Part shown: one piece after another, positions 1 through 6,533 of the stretch
Layout of the letters: the number at the start of each line of letters is the position of its first letter
How positions within the stretch are numbered: position 1 is the stretch's first letter
Made by a program: the position numbers and the translations under genes
The notes under the pieces: generated by a model
Told to the model about the DNA's origin: nothing
What the model saw: the letters and a program-made list of their open reading frames with translations, nothing else
The model's database searches: none
Assembly: GCF_023230885.1 (NCBI RefSeq)
Contig: NZ_JALNWM010000186.1
Span: forward strand, 1-7,125
Length of the DNA: 7,125 bases
Source: Desulfocurvus sp.
Lineage (GTDB): Bacteria > Desulfobacterota > Desulfovibrionia > Desulfovibrionales > Desulfovibrionaceae
Direction: 5' to 3'

Positions 1-117
1 CCGACTCGGCGACGGCGCGACCGGTTTTCTGCAGAACCACTGCGCTTCCTGGTCGAGAATGATACATTGAAGGCGACACTTTGTTAAGTATTTTCAGGTG
101 AATAAATTATTTTCAGG
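1..117. other. Foreign-looking segment beyond the receptor break, with AT-rich junction
   Basis: This stretch does not continue the TonB receptor: all three minus-strand frames reach a stop soon after the last receptor-like residues. Base composition falls abruptly at about 81-117, where A and T dominate, against the very GC-rich receptor gene on its right; 1-80 is of intermediate composition. The abrupt change suggests an insertion or deletion junction near 117. A plus-strand frame is open from the left edge to a TAA at 85-87 (last residues about ...RFLVENDTLKATLC); it could be the tail of a gene in an inserted element, but 28 codons are too few to name or to trust. No terminal inverted repeat of a known insertion sequence was recognised. 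Confidence 0.5.
89..117. repeat. 10-bp direct repeat at the receptor break
   Basis: TATTTTCAGG occurs at 89-98 and again exactly at 108-117, with a 19-base period. The 9 bases between the copies form part of a small palindrome, AATAA-A-TTATT (101-111). The right copy ends where receptor-like, GC-rich coding sequence begins. The repeat may mark the end of an inserted element or slippage at a recombination joint. It is not a normal target-site duplication, because both copies lie on the same side of any insertion. Confidence 0.6.
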
Positions 118-1422
118 GCCGACGATGTAGTCGTAGCGCAGCCCGCCCGTCAGGCGCAGCCGGTCGAACAGGGTGTAGGTGGCCTGCCCGAAGAGGGCGC
201 CGCCCTGGATGTCGATGTCCGTGTCCCGGCTCTGGGCGCCGAGGAAGGCCGGGTAGCGGTAGACGGTCTTGACGTCCATGTCCTCCTTGTACGCATAGAC
301 GCCCGTCAGCCATTCGAGGGGCCCGGCGCCGGGGGCCGAGGCCAGGCGGAACTCCTGGCTCAGGAGCTGGTTTGTGCTCTTGTTGTCGCCGATCATGACG
401 GAGGCGGGGGTCATGTCCATGTCTATGCCGTACCTGTCGTCGAAGTACTGGCGTCCGGTGATGGACGTGAAGGCCAGGTCGTCGTCGGCGTATGCCACCC
501 GCAGGGTCTGGCCGTTGGCGCGGCGCAGGCGGTCGCTGTCCTCGTCGGCGTTGATGGTTCCGGGCGCGGTCCGGCTCGGCCCGGCGAGGTAGCGGCCGTA
601 GCCCATGCCGTCCTCGTTGCTGCTGCCGTCCAGGGTGAAGCGCACGTCCCATCTGGGGTCCGGCGTCCAGCGCAGGGTGCCGCGCCCGATGAAGTCGTTG
701 AACGAGGTGGCTCTGTCGTCGTCGTCGTACGAGTTCTTGACGAAGCCGCCGGTGTAGTCCCACTTGCCGGACAGGCCGAGGTAGAGCGTGTCCTGCTTGA
801 GGGGGCCGCTGGCGGCGGCGCCGATCCGGGCGCCGGAAGACAGGCCGTGGCTGGTGTCGTAGGCGTTGTACTCGGTGCTGATCCTGCCGCGCAGCTCGTT
901 GTCGGGCTGGCGGGTCACGATGTTGATGACGCCGGACTCGCTGTTGCGGCCGTACAGCGCGCCCTGGGGCCCTTTGAGCACCTCCACGCGCTCCACGTCG
1001 AACAGCTCGGGGTTCTGCATGAACACGTTGGGCAGGTTCACGTCGTCCACATAGAGGCCAACGGGGGAGTGCAGGCCGTTGGTGAACCCGCCGACGCCGC
1101 GGATGTTGACCTGGTGGTAGTTGCCTGCGTCGCGCACGAATGCGTTGGGGATGTAGCGCATCAGCTCGGATGTGTCCTTGACCCCGCTGTCGTGGATGGC
1201 CTCGTCGGTGACGACGGTGATGCTCATGGGGACTTTCTGGACGTTCTCCTCGCGTTTCTGGGCCGTTACCACGACCGTGGGCAGCTGTGTGGCGGCGGTT
1301 TCCTGCGCGGCGGCGTCCGGCCCGTCCGCGCCCCGGGCCGCCCCGGGGGCCAGCAGCAGCGCCAGGAGCGCCGCCGCCAGGAGCCCCCGGCGGGAAAGGG
1401 AAAGGGAAATGAATGCGTTCAC
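94..1422 (-). CDS. TonB-dependent siderophore receptor (FyuA-like), 3'-truncated, probably a pseudogene
   Basis: Outer-membrane receptor for a ferric siderophore, energised by TonB. The start is GTG at 1422, chosen because AGGAGG lies 8 bases upstream and a signal peptide follows at once (double Arg at 11-12, Leu/Ala core to about 32). A TonB-box-like PTVVVTAQK lies at 48-56. The plug domain spans about 60-170, with the conserved VNIRGVGG (105-112), a GLYVDDV segment (122-128), VERVEVLKGPQGALYGRN (143-160) and GVINIVTRQP (164-173). Beta-barrel strands follow. The order and motifs resemble FyuA/Psn, the yersiniabactin receptor. The protein ends at residue 442 just after the barrel motif GGLRYDY (426-432), where relatives have about 650-700 residues, so roughly a third, including the C-terminal barrel strands needed for outer-membrane insertion, is missing. 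The last codons (GAA AAT AAT TTA) are AT-rich and unlike the rest. It is the last gene of the transporter operon, 21 bases after the second ABC gene. Family assignment is firm; the ligand is inferred. Confidence 0.9.
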   Translation of the reverse strand: MNAFISLSLSRRGLLAAALLALLLAPGAARGADGPDAAAQETAATQLPTVVVTAQKREENVQKVPMSITVVTDEAIHDSGVKDTSELMRYIPNAFVRDAGNYHQVNIRGVGGFTNGLHSPVGLYVDDVNLPNVFMQNPELFDVERVEVLKGPQGALYGRNSESGVINIVTRQPDNELRGRISTEYNAYDTSHGLSSGARIGAAASGPLKQDTLYLGLSGKWDYTGGFVKNSYDDDDRATSFNDFIGRGTLRWTPDPRWDVRFTLDGSSNEDGMGYGRYLAGPSRTAPGTINADEDSDRLRRANGQTLRVAYADDDLAFTSITGRQYFDDRYGIDMDMTPASVMIGDNKSTNQLLSQEFRLASAPGAGPLEWLTGVYAYKEDMDVKTVYRYPAFLGAQSRDTDIDIQGGALFGQATYTLFDRLRLTGGLRYDYIVGPENNLFT

Positions 1423-1430
1423 CGTGTTGT

Positions 1431-1436
1431 CCTCCT
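1431..1436 (-). promoter_or_regulatory. Ribosome binding site of the TonB receptor
   Basis: The minus strand reads AGGAGG here, 8 bases before the GTG at 1422. It is a full Shine-Dalgarno match and decides for this GTG as the start; it lies in the 21-base gap after the upstream ABC gene's TAA (1444-1446), so the two genes are probably on one transcript. Confidence 0.8.
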
Positions 1437-1443
1437 GTATTCG

Positions 1444-3183
1444 TTATATGCCGACCTTCCACCCCAGGGCCTGTTGGCGGGCGGCCCACAAGCGCTGGTA
1501 GATTTCGCAGTCCTCCAGCAGCCGGGAATGGGTTCCCGTGGCCGCTATGCCGCCCTTGCCGTCCAGGACCACGATCTGGTCGGCGCCGGTGACGGTCGCC
1601 AGCCGGTGGGCCACCATGACCACGGTCTTGGTGCTGACCAGGGCGCTTATGGCGTCCTGGATCTGGCTTTCGTTGTCGGGGTCGACGGAGGCCGTCGCCT
1701 CGTCCAGCAGGATGACCGGGGCATCCTTCAGGATCGCCCGGGCAATGGAAATGCGCTGTTTTTCGCCCTGGGACAGCGTGGCCCCGCCCTCGCCGACGGC
1801 CGTGGCGTAGCCGCGCGGCAGGGCCTGGATGAACTCGTGGCAGCGCGCCGCCCTGGCCGCCGCGTGGACGGCCTCGTCCGTGGCGTGCGGCGAGCCGAAG
1901 GCGATGTTCTCCCGGATGGTGCCCTGGAACAGGTACACGTCCTGGAAGACCATGCTCAGCCGGTCGAACAGCGCGTCGCCGCTCAGCTCCCGCACGGGCG
2001 TCCCGCCGATGCGGATTTCCCCGGAGTCCGTGTCCCAGAAGCGGGCGATGAGGCGCAGGATGGTCGTTTTCCCGGCTCCCGAGGGGCCGACGAAGACCGT
2101 GACCCGGTTGGCGGGGATGGTGAAGCTCACGTTGCGGAGCACCGGCCGCCGGTCATAGGCGAAGGACACGTCGTGAAAGGCGATGTCCTCGCGGCCCCTG
2201 GGCGGGGCGGCGTTCCCGGCGGGCAGGGGGCGCAGGGCGAGCAGGGCCTCCAGGCGGTCCAGGGTGACCTCGGCGGCCTGGGTGATCTCGTACACCGTGC
2301 CCAGCGCCTTGACGGGCTCGTACATCCGCAGGGCCAGCACCAGGAAGGTCAGGTAGGCGAACAGGGACGTTGCGCCGCCCACAAGCAGGTGGGCGCCGAG
2401 CAGCAGCAGGGCGACGAACCCCGCGTCCAGGATGGCCTGGAAGCCCGTCATCAGGGGCAGGGCGCGGAAGACCAGGGCCAGGTTCTCGCGCCTGGCGCGC
2501 TCCAGGAGCGCCGCCAGGGCGGCGAAGCGCCCTCCGGCCAGGCCGAACCCCTTGATGACCTCCATGCCCTGGACGTATTCGATGACCGCGGAGCTGACCG
2601 CCACCATGACCTCGCTGCGCCTGCGCATGCCCCGGTCCAGCGCCTTGCGGCAGCGCCCGAGCACGGGCAGGGCCAGGGGCACCGGCAGCAGCGCGGCCAG
2701 GGCCAGCCGCCAGTCCACCGCCACCAGGAACGGCGCCAGGGCCAGGGGCAGCGCCAGGGCCACGACGAACTGCGGAAAGGCCATGCGCGGGATCAGGGTC
2801 AGCAGCACGAGGTCGTCGGAGACCAGTGCCGTGGTGTCGCCCGCCCTGGAGCGGGAGAAATGGCTCATGGGCAGGGTGCGCAGGTGCGCGCCGACCATGA
2901 CGCGGACCTGTCGGCACAGCTCGGTTCCGATGGGGTAGGCCACGCGGGTGAACAGCAGGCAGAAGGCGCCCTGGGCCAGGAAGCAGGCGGCCATGACCGC
3001 CGTGGCCGCCAGGATGTCCGCCCCGGTCAGGGTCCGCTCCAGGAGCCTGTGCAGGACCAGCAGCAGGACGCCGTAGGGCGCGCCCATGCACAGGGCCTCC
3101 CCGACCTTGAGGGCGGCCGCCAGGCGCATGCGCGGGCCAAGCTGCGGCACCAGGGCCGCGAGGCGTTGCATCAGGCGAAGCAT
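1444..3183 (-). CDS. ABC half-transporter, permease-ATPase fusion, YbtQ/YbtP-like (second of pair)
   Basis: Inner-membrane half-transporter of 579 residues with an exporter-type fold (membrane domain then ATPase), of the group that in Yersinia (YbtP/YbtQ) and mycobacteria (IrtA/IrtB) imports ferric siderophore. Six hydrophobic spans lie at roughly 25-47, 55-78, 136-153, 159-175, 245-265 and 270-286. The ATPase domain (about 333-579) has Walker A GPSGAGKT (366-373), Q-loop Gln414, signature LSQGE (470-474), Walker B ILLDE (491-495) and switch His526, all intact. The ATG overlaps the previous gene's stop by one base (TGATG), and GGGAGG (3198-3193) lies 9 bases upstream inside that gene, so translation is probably coupled. 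It most likely forms a heterodimer with the ABC protein encoded just upstream. The same reading frame stays open far upstream through the preceding gene, but that part is a shadow of it. An exporter role, for a siderophore or another compound, cannot be excluded from sequence alone. Confidence 0.9.
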   Translation of the reverse strand: MLRLMQRLAALVPQLGPRMRLAAALKVGEALCMGAPYGVLLLVLHRLLERTLTGADILAATAVMAACFLAQGAFCLLFTRVAYPIGTELCRQVRVMVGAHLRTLPMSHFSRSRAGDTTALVSDDLVLLTLIPRMAFPQFVVALALPLALAPFLVAVDWRLALAALLPVPLALPVLGRCRKALDRGMRRRSEVMVAVSSAVIEYVQGMEVIKGFGLAGGRFAALAALLERARRENLALVFRALPLMTGFQAILDAGFVALLLLGAHLLVGGATSLFAYLTFLVLALRMYEPVKALGTVYEITQAAEVTLDRLEALLALRPLPAGNAAPPRGREDIAFHDVSFAYDRRPVLRNVSFTIPANRVTVFVGPSGAGKTTILRLIARFWDTDSGEIRIGGTPVRELSGDALFDRLSMVFQDVYLFQGTIRENIAFGSPHATDEAVHAAARAARCHEFIQALPRGYATAVGEGGATLSQGEKQRISIARAILKDAPVILLDEATASVDPDNESQIQDAISALVSTKTVVMVAHRLATVTGADQIVVLDGKGGIAATGTHSRLLEDCEIYQRLWAARQQALGWKVGI

Positions 3184-4958
3184 CAGGCCGCCCCTCCCGT
3201 GTTGAAGGACCAGTTGCGGCTGGCCAGGTGGGCCTGCCACAGGCGGGCGTACAGGGGGCTCTCGCGCAGCAGGCCCTCGTGGGTGCCGCGCGCGGCCACC
3301 CGGCCCCGGTCCATCACCAGGATCTCGTCGGCAGCCGTGATGGTGGACAGCCGGTGCGCGATGACGATGAGGCTCCTGTTCCGGGCCAGGGCGCCCAGCG
3401 CGGCCTGGATGTCCGCCTCGTTTTCGGGGTCGATGAAGGCGGTGGCCTCGTCCAGGACCAGGATGGGGGCGTCCTTGAGCAGGGCGCGCGCGATGCAGAT
3501 GCGCTGCTTCTCCCCGCCCGAAAGGACCGCGCCCCGTTCGCCGACCACATGGCCGTAGCCGCCGGGCAGGCCGGCGATGAACTCGTGGCAGCGCGCCGCG
3601 CGGGCCGCGGCCTCCATCTCCGCCGGGCTGGCGTCCGGCCTGCCTACGCGCAGGTTGGCCTCGACGGTGTCGTTGAACAGGAACACGTCCTGGAAGACGA
3701 AGGTCGTCCTGGCCATGAGGGTGTCCAGGGGCATGTCGCGGATGTCGCGCCCGCCCAGGGTTATGGCGCCCCCGGTCACGTCCCGGAAGCGGGGCACCAG
3801 CCGGGCCAGGGTGCTCTTGCCCGCCCCCGAGGGGCCGACCAGCGCCAGGAAGCGCCCCGGCTCCAGGCGGGCGGACACGTCGAAGAGCACCTGCTTGTCG
3901 CCGTAGGCGAAGTCCACATGGCCCAGGGCCAGGGCGTTGCCCTCCGGCTGGCCGGGGGCCGCCGGTTCGGGCAGCGGCTCCCGGGCCAGCAGGGCGTCGA
4001 TGCGCCTGCGGCCCTCGGCCTGGTTTTCGAGAAACGAGCCCAGGGTCATGAACTGTTGCAGGGCGTTGCCCAGCCCCAGGCCCATGAGCAGGAACAGGAA
4101 CAGGGTCGGCAGGTCCACCTCGCCGGACAGGTGCAGCCAGGCGCCCAGCGGGAGCAGGACCAGCATGTTCGCGCCAAGGGCCACGGAGAACACCGTCATG
4201 GGCACGGACCAGCGGCGGCACATCCGCGCCTCGTGGCGGGCGCAGTCGGCCACGCTCCCGGCGTAGGCGCGCAGGGATTCCTCCGTCCGGCTGAAGGCTT
4301 TGATGACCGGCATGCCCTGGATGTACTGGACCATGGCGGCGTTGGTCCTTTCGTTGGCCGTGAAGTACCGGGTGCGCAGGTCCTTGTTGCGGGCGATGGT
4401 CAGCGCCTGGGCCAGGAAGCCCACGGGCAGCAGGCAGAGCGAGGCCAGGGCCAGCCGCCAGTCGACCAGGAGAAGCACCCCGGTGGAGAGCAGCAGGTAC
4501 AGGAGGCTGCCGATCAGCTCCGGCAGATTGTGGCCGATGAAGATTTCCATCTGCTCGACATCTTCGAGCATGACTTTCCTGATCTGCCCGCTGGCGGTTT
4601 CGTTGAAGAACCCCAGGGGCAGCCGGGGCAGGGCCCGGGCGATGGACAGGCGCAGGTCGTGCAGGATGGCGAAGGCGGACAGGTGCGCCAGCGCGCTGGA
4701 CGCGGCGGCGAAGGCGTGGCGCAGCAGCACGCAGCCCCCCGCCGCCAGGGCCAGGGGCCAGACCTGGTCGGGCTGCACGGCCCCGCCCTGGGGCTGCGCG
4801 ATGCGCCCGACAAGCACGAAGAGGACCAGGAAGGGCGCCACGGCGCACAGCTGCGCCGCCAGGGAAAAACCGCAGGCCAGGGACATCTTCCCCTTGTGCC
4901 GGGCGGCCATGCGCAGCAGGCTGGCAAGGCCGCCGCGCGGTGGTGAGGCAGTGGGCAT
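3183..4958 (-). CDS. ABC half-transporter, permease-ATPase fusion, YbtP/YbtQ-like (first of pair)
   Basis: Inner-membrane half-transporter of 591 residues, partner of the following ABC gene. The membrane domain fills about 1-320, with hydrophobic spans near 29-50, 67-90, 146-160, 166-185, 252-275 and 283-303; the loop GFFNETASGQIRKVMLEDVEQ (116-136) is the kind seen in exporter-fold ABC proteins. The ATPase domain (about 342-591) has Walker A GPSGAGKS (375-382), Q-loop Gln423, signature LSGGE (479-483), Walker B ILVLDE (499-504) and His535, so both members of the pair carry complete catalytic motifs. The ATG at 4958 is preferred to an in-frame ATG at 5015: GGAG lies 5 bases before 4958, while 5015 falls within the probable promoter and would add 19 non-conserved residues. 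With an AraC regulator upstream and a TonB receptor downstream, the likely job is import of a ferric siderophore after outer-membrane uptake, as for YbtPQ; the substrate is not shown by the sequence. Confidence 0.9.
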   Translation of the reverse strand: MPTASPPRGGLASLLRMAARHKGKMSLACGFSLAAQLCAVAPFLVLFVLVGRIAQPQGGAVQPDQVWPLALAAGGCVLLRHAFAAASSALAHLSAFAILHDLRLSIARALPRLPLGFFNETASGQIRKVMLEDVEQMEIFIGHNLPELIGSLLYLLLSTGVLLLVDWRLALASLCLLPVGFLAQALTIARNKDLRTRYFTANERTNAAMVQYIQGMPVIKAFSRTEESLRAYAGSVADCARHEARMCRRWSVPMTVFSVALGANMLVLLPLGAWLHLSGEVDLPTLFLFLLMGLGLGNALQQFMTLGSFLENQAEGRRRIDALLAREPLPEPAAPGQPEGNALALGHVDFAYGDKQVLFDVSARLEPGRFLALVGPSGAGKSTLARLVPRFRDVTGGAITLGGRDIRDMPLDTLMARTTFVFQDVFLFNDTVEANLRVGRPDASPAEMEAAARAARCHEFIAGLPGGYGHVVGERGAVLSGGEKQRICIARALLKDAPILVLDEATAFIDPENEADIQAALGALARNRSLIVIAHRLSTITAADEILVMDRGRVAARGTHEGLLRESPLYARLWQAHLASRNWSFNTGGAA

Positions 4959-4963
4959 AGACA

Positions 4964-4967
4964 CTCC
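4964..4967 (-). promoter_or_regulatory. Ribosome binding site of the first ABC gene
   Basis: The minus strand reads GGAG, 5 bases before the ATG at 4958. It supports that start over the in-frame ATG at 5015. Confidence 0.6.
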
Positions 4968-5000
4968 GGACGTTGTTCGCCGTGGAAGACAGCCCTGGCT

Positions 5001-5013
5001 GATACCCGTTATC
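5001..5013 (-). promoter_or_regulatory. Possible activator-dependent -10 region overlapped by a Fur-like palindrome
   Basis: On the minus strand the sequence reads GATAACGGGTATC, an imperfect 6-1-6 palindrome. GATAAC (5013-5008) could serve as a -10 box (four of six consensus bases) for the transporter operon, which would put transcription start near 5001, about 43 bases before the ATG. No good -35 box stands at the right distance, as expected for a promoter that needs an activator. The same bases resemble half of a Fur box (left arm five of six, right arm four of six). Overlapping it is a perfect hairpin CCCGTT-ATC-AACGGG (5005-5019) without a T run. Low confidence on each role. Confidence 0.3.
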
Positions 5014-5023
5014 AACGGGCCGG

Positions 5024-5052
5024 GCTATGCGAAACCGGAGTTTTCGCTATGC
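5024..5052 (-). promoter_or_regulatory. Direct repeats, probable AraC-type operator for the ABC/receptor operon
   Basis: GCTATGC occurs at 5024-5030 and 5046-5052 on the plus strand, 22 bases apart (two helical turns), with scattered further matches after each copy. Between them GCGAAA (5029-5034) and TTTCGC (5042-5047) form an inverted pair. AraC-family activators typically bind two such direct half-sites on one face of the helix, next to or overlapping the -35 region. This position, in the 120-base gap between the regulator and the first ABC gene, suits control of the transporter operon by the adjacent regulator. The repeat is seen; binding is inferred. Confidence 0.45.
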
Positions 5053-5078
5053 CGATCGGTATTGTGACGCGGAGGCGG

Positions 5079-6074
5079 TCACTCGGGCGGGGTCGGGGGT
5101 CTGAGAATTTCCGAGGGCGGCACGCCGAAGCGCTTGCGGAACGTGACGGCGAAGCGCCCCAGTTCCGCGTAGCCCACCCGGTGGGCCGCCTCGGTCACGG
5201 TGATGCCGCCGCGTTGCAGCAGCCTGTGGGCGGTCTCCAGGCGCTGGTCGATGATGTAGGCGTGTACGGGCAGCCCGAAGAGCCGCTTGAAGCCCGTCTT
5301 GAGCTTGAACTCGTTCAGCCCCACCAGCCGGGCGAGTTGCGCCAGGGACGGGGCGTTGGCGATGTCCGCGTCGATGGCCTCCCGGGCCCGCAACAGGCCC
5401 TGGATCCAGTCTGCGGGCAGGGCGGCGGCGTTGACGGCCCGCCCGGCGCGGGCGAGGTGGTCCAGGACCAGGGCCAGGAGCTCGCGGGCCTTGCCCTGGC
5501 AATACATGGCGCGCAGCGGGTCGCCGGGGCGGCCGTCCAGGATGTCGGCGACCGCGGCGCGTATTCTGGGCGGCATGGCGGTCTGGCGCGTCTGCAGGCC
5601 CGGCCCGGCGAGGTCCGCCAGCCCCGCGGCGGGCAGGCCGTCCAGGTTCACGGCCAGGTCCACGAAGCGGACCTGCTGGCCCCGACCCAGGCGGCAGACG
5701 CCCGTGGCGGCGCCGGTGCCAAGCAGCAGATGCCCCGCGCCCAGGGACATCTCGCGCCCCTCGCGGGTTTGCCAGCGCATGCCCCCTTCGAGGCAGCAGG
5801 TGATGCCCAGGCGGCAGTCCCGCCTGTCCGGCCCCGCGGCCAGGGTCATGTCGTCCAGCAGAAGAACGTCGATGACCGAGAGCTCCAGTCCCTCGGCCAG
5901 GGTGCGGGCGTACTCCCCCCGGATGGGGCCCTTGTCCATGTACACGGCGTCGTGGGTCAGCGCGGAGGCGTAGGCCCGGCCCAGGGAGCGGCAGACCGGG
6001 CAGTCCCGGTCGCCCACGTTGACCAGCGGCCTGCGCGCCGGGCTTTTTCGCGTGCGATTGGCTTCTTGCGTCAT
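5079..6074 (-). CDS. AraC-family transcriptional regulator, PchR/YbtA type
   Basis: DNA-binding regulator of 331 residues, probably an activator that senses a ferric siderophore and switches on the downstream transporter and receptor genes, as PchR does with pyochelin and YbtA with yersiniabactin. The C-terminal double helix-turn-helix domain fills about 233-324: first helix pair around LAQLARLVGLNEFKLKTGFK (244-263), second around VTEAAHRVGYAELGRFAVTF (293-312), closing with the family signature RKRFGVPPSEI (313-323). The middle helix KARELLALVLDHL (195-207) also matches PchR-like proteins. The N-terminal part (1-190) is the ligand-sensing region and is only loosely conserved. It carries a CPVC motif (25-28) and five other Cys at 87, 93, 94, 127 and 192, which is many for this family. 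The ATG at 6074 has only a weak GGGG ribosome site; about 40 residues precede the part that aligns with relatives. A Fur box lies 53 bases upstream. It is cotranscribed with or placed directly before the transporter operon, 120 bases away. Confidence 0.9.
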   Translation of the reverse strand: MTQEANRTRKSPARRPLVNVGDRDCPVCRSLGRAYASALTHDAVYMDKGPIRGEYARTLAEGLELSVIDVLLLDDMTLAAGPDRRDCRLGITCCLEGGMRWQTREGREMSLGAGHLLLGTGAATGVCRLGRGQQVRFVDLAVNLDGLPAAGLADLAGPGLQTRQTAMPPRIRAAVADILDGRPGDPLRAMYCQGKARELLALVLDHLARAGRAVNAAALPADWIQGLLRAREAIDADIANAPSLAQLARLVGLNEFKLKTGFKRLFGLPVHAYIIDQRLETAHRLLQRGGITVTEAAHRVGYAELGRFAVTFRKRFGVPPSEILRPPTPPE

Positions 6075-6125
6075 GACCGACCCCGGCGATGCGTTGAGGA
6101 AACAGGGCGCGTTGGCGAAGGTTGT

Positions 6126-6154
6126 AGATAATGAAAATCAATATCACTTGTCAA
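6126..6154 (-). promoter_or_regulatory. Promoter of the AraC-family regulator gene
   Basis: The minus strand has a perfect -35 box TTGACA (6154-6149). After a 17-base spacer comes TTATCT (6131-6126), or TATCTA (6130-6125) with 18 bases, as a weak -10 box. Transcription would start near 6118, about 44 bases before the ATG at 6074. The Fur box fills the spacer and the -10, so repressor and RNA polymerase would compete. Confidence 0.6.
6127..6145. promoter_or_regulatory. Fur box
   Basis: GATAATGAAAATCAATATC matches 17 of the 19 bases of the classical Fur box GATAATGATAATCATTATC. It lies in an AT-rich island in otherwise extremely GC-rich DNA, inside the promoter of the regulator gene. Fur with Fe(II) bound here would shut off the regulator, and through it the transporter operon, when iron is abundant. 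Confidence 0.85.
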
Positions 6155-6247
6155 CGGCCATGTGCCGTGCGGGAGCCCCGGAGGGGGTTGGGGCGCCGCG
6201 GTTGGCCGGGGCGCGCGGGGAGGGCTTGGCCGGGGCTGCGGGGGCTG

Positions 6248-6268
6248 CGCCCGGCCTCAGGCCGGGCG
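6248..6268. repeat. Near-perfect 21-base palindrome
   Basis: Arms CGCCCGGCCT (6248-6257) and AGGCCGGGCG (6259-6268) are exact reverse complements around a single central C. As RNA it would fold into a GC hairpin; as DNA it could be a protein-binding palindrome. No T run follows on either strand, so a classical intrinsic terminator is not supported. Confidence 0.6.
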
Positions 6269-6275
6269 GGGGGGC

Positions 6276-6297
6276 GGGGGCCGCCCGTTCGGCCCCC
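6276..6297. repeat. GC hairpin, 8-bp stem
   Basis: GGGGGCCG (6276-6283) pairs with CGGCCCCC (6290-6297) around the 6-base loop CCCGTT. It lies 7 bases from the 21-base palindrome, so the two form a pair of strong structures. The role is unknown; a transcription barrier ahead of the regulator promoter is possible. Confidence 0.5.
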
Positions 6298-6468
6298 CGC
6301 CGTGGCGCGCGGCTTCAGGCCCGAGTGGGCCGGGGGGGAGGGGGGCTGACCCTGCGCGGCCGGGGGCGGCGGGGAGCCGGGCCGGGCGGTGGGCCGTGGG
6401 CTGGCCCCGGGCGGCCAGGGGGGCACAGGCGCTGCAAGGGCATCAGCGTCCGGGGCCCCGCCCCTGGC

Positions 6469-6533
6469 GGCCGGGGGCGATGCGCGAGCCGCAGGGGCCG
6501 GGGGCGATGCGAGAGCGCAGGGGCCGGGGTCGG
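6469..6533. repeat. Short tandem repeat, about 26-27 bp, two copies and a partial third
   Basis: The unit starts GGCCGGGGGCGATGCG and ends GCAGG. Copy one is 6469-6495 (27 bases), copy two 6496-6521 (26 bases, a few differences), and a third copy begins at 6522 with GGCCGGGGTCGG. It is non-coding as far as can be seen and probably arose by slippage in G-rich DNA. Confidence 0.65.

Noticed and set aside
1..87. Transposase C-terminus on the plus strand
   Set aside because: Only 28 codons are visible and nothing in them matches a transposase family I can name; left as an open question rather than called.
847..3558. Very long plus-strand open frame of about 900 codons, antisense to the receptor and second ABC gene
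   Set aside because: Its product is low-complexity, rich in Gln, Gly, His and Val, with no family motifs. It arises because GC-rich codons on the minus strand leave few stops on the other strand, and the minus-strand genes have complete, well-known domains.
3184..4848. Upstream extension of the second ABC gene's frame to a 1134-residue protein
   Set aside because: The extension is an out-of-frame shadow of the first ABC gene with Pro/Arg/Gly-rich nonsense; the TGATG overlap with a ribosome site gives a clear start at 3183.
3228..4946. Plus-strand open frame of about 570 codons antisense to the first ABC gene
   Set aside because: Same cause: no recognisable domain, and it exactly mirrors a gene with intact ABC motifs.
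5005..5019. Hairpin CCCGTT-ATC-AACGGG after the regulator gene as an intrinsic terminator
   Set aside because: The stem is only 6 bp, no T run follows on the minus strand, and it overlaps the probable promoter, so an operator or chance is as likely.
6469..6533. CRISPR array
   Set aside because: The repeats abut each other with no spacers and there are only two full copies, so this is a simple tandem repeat.
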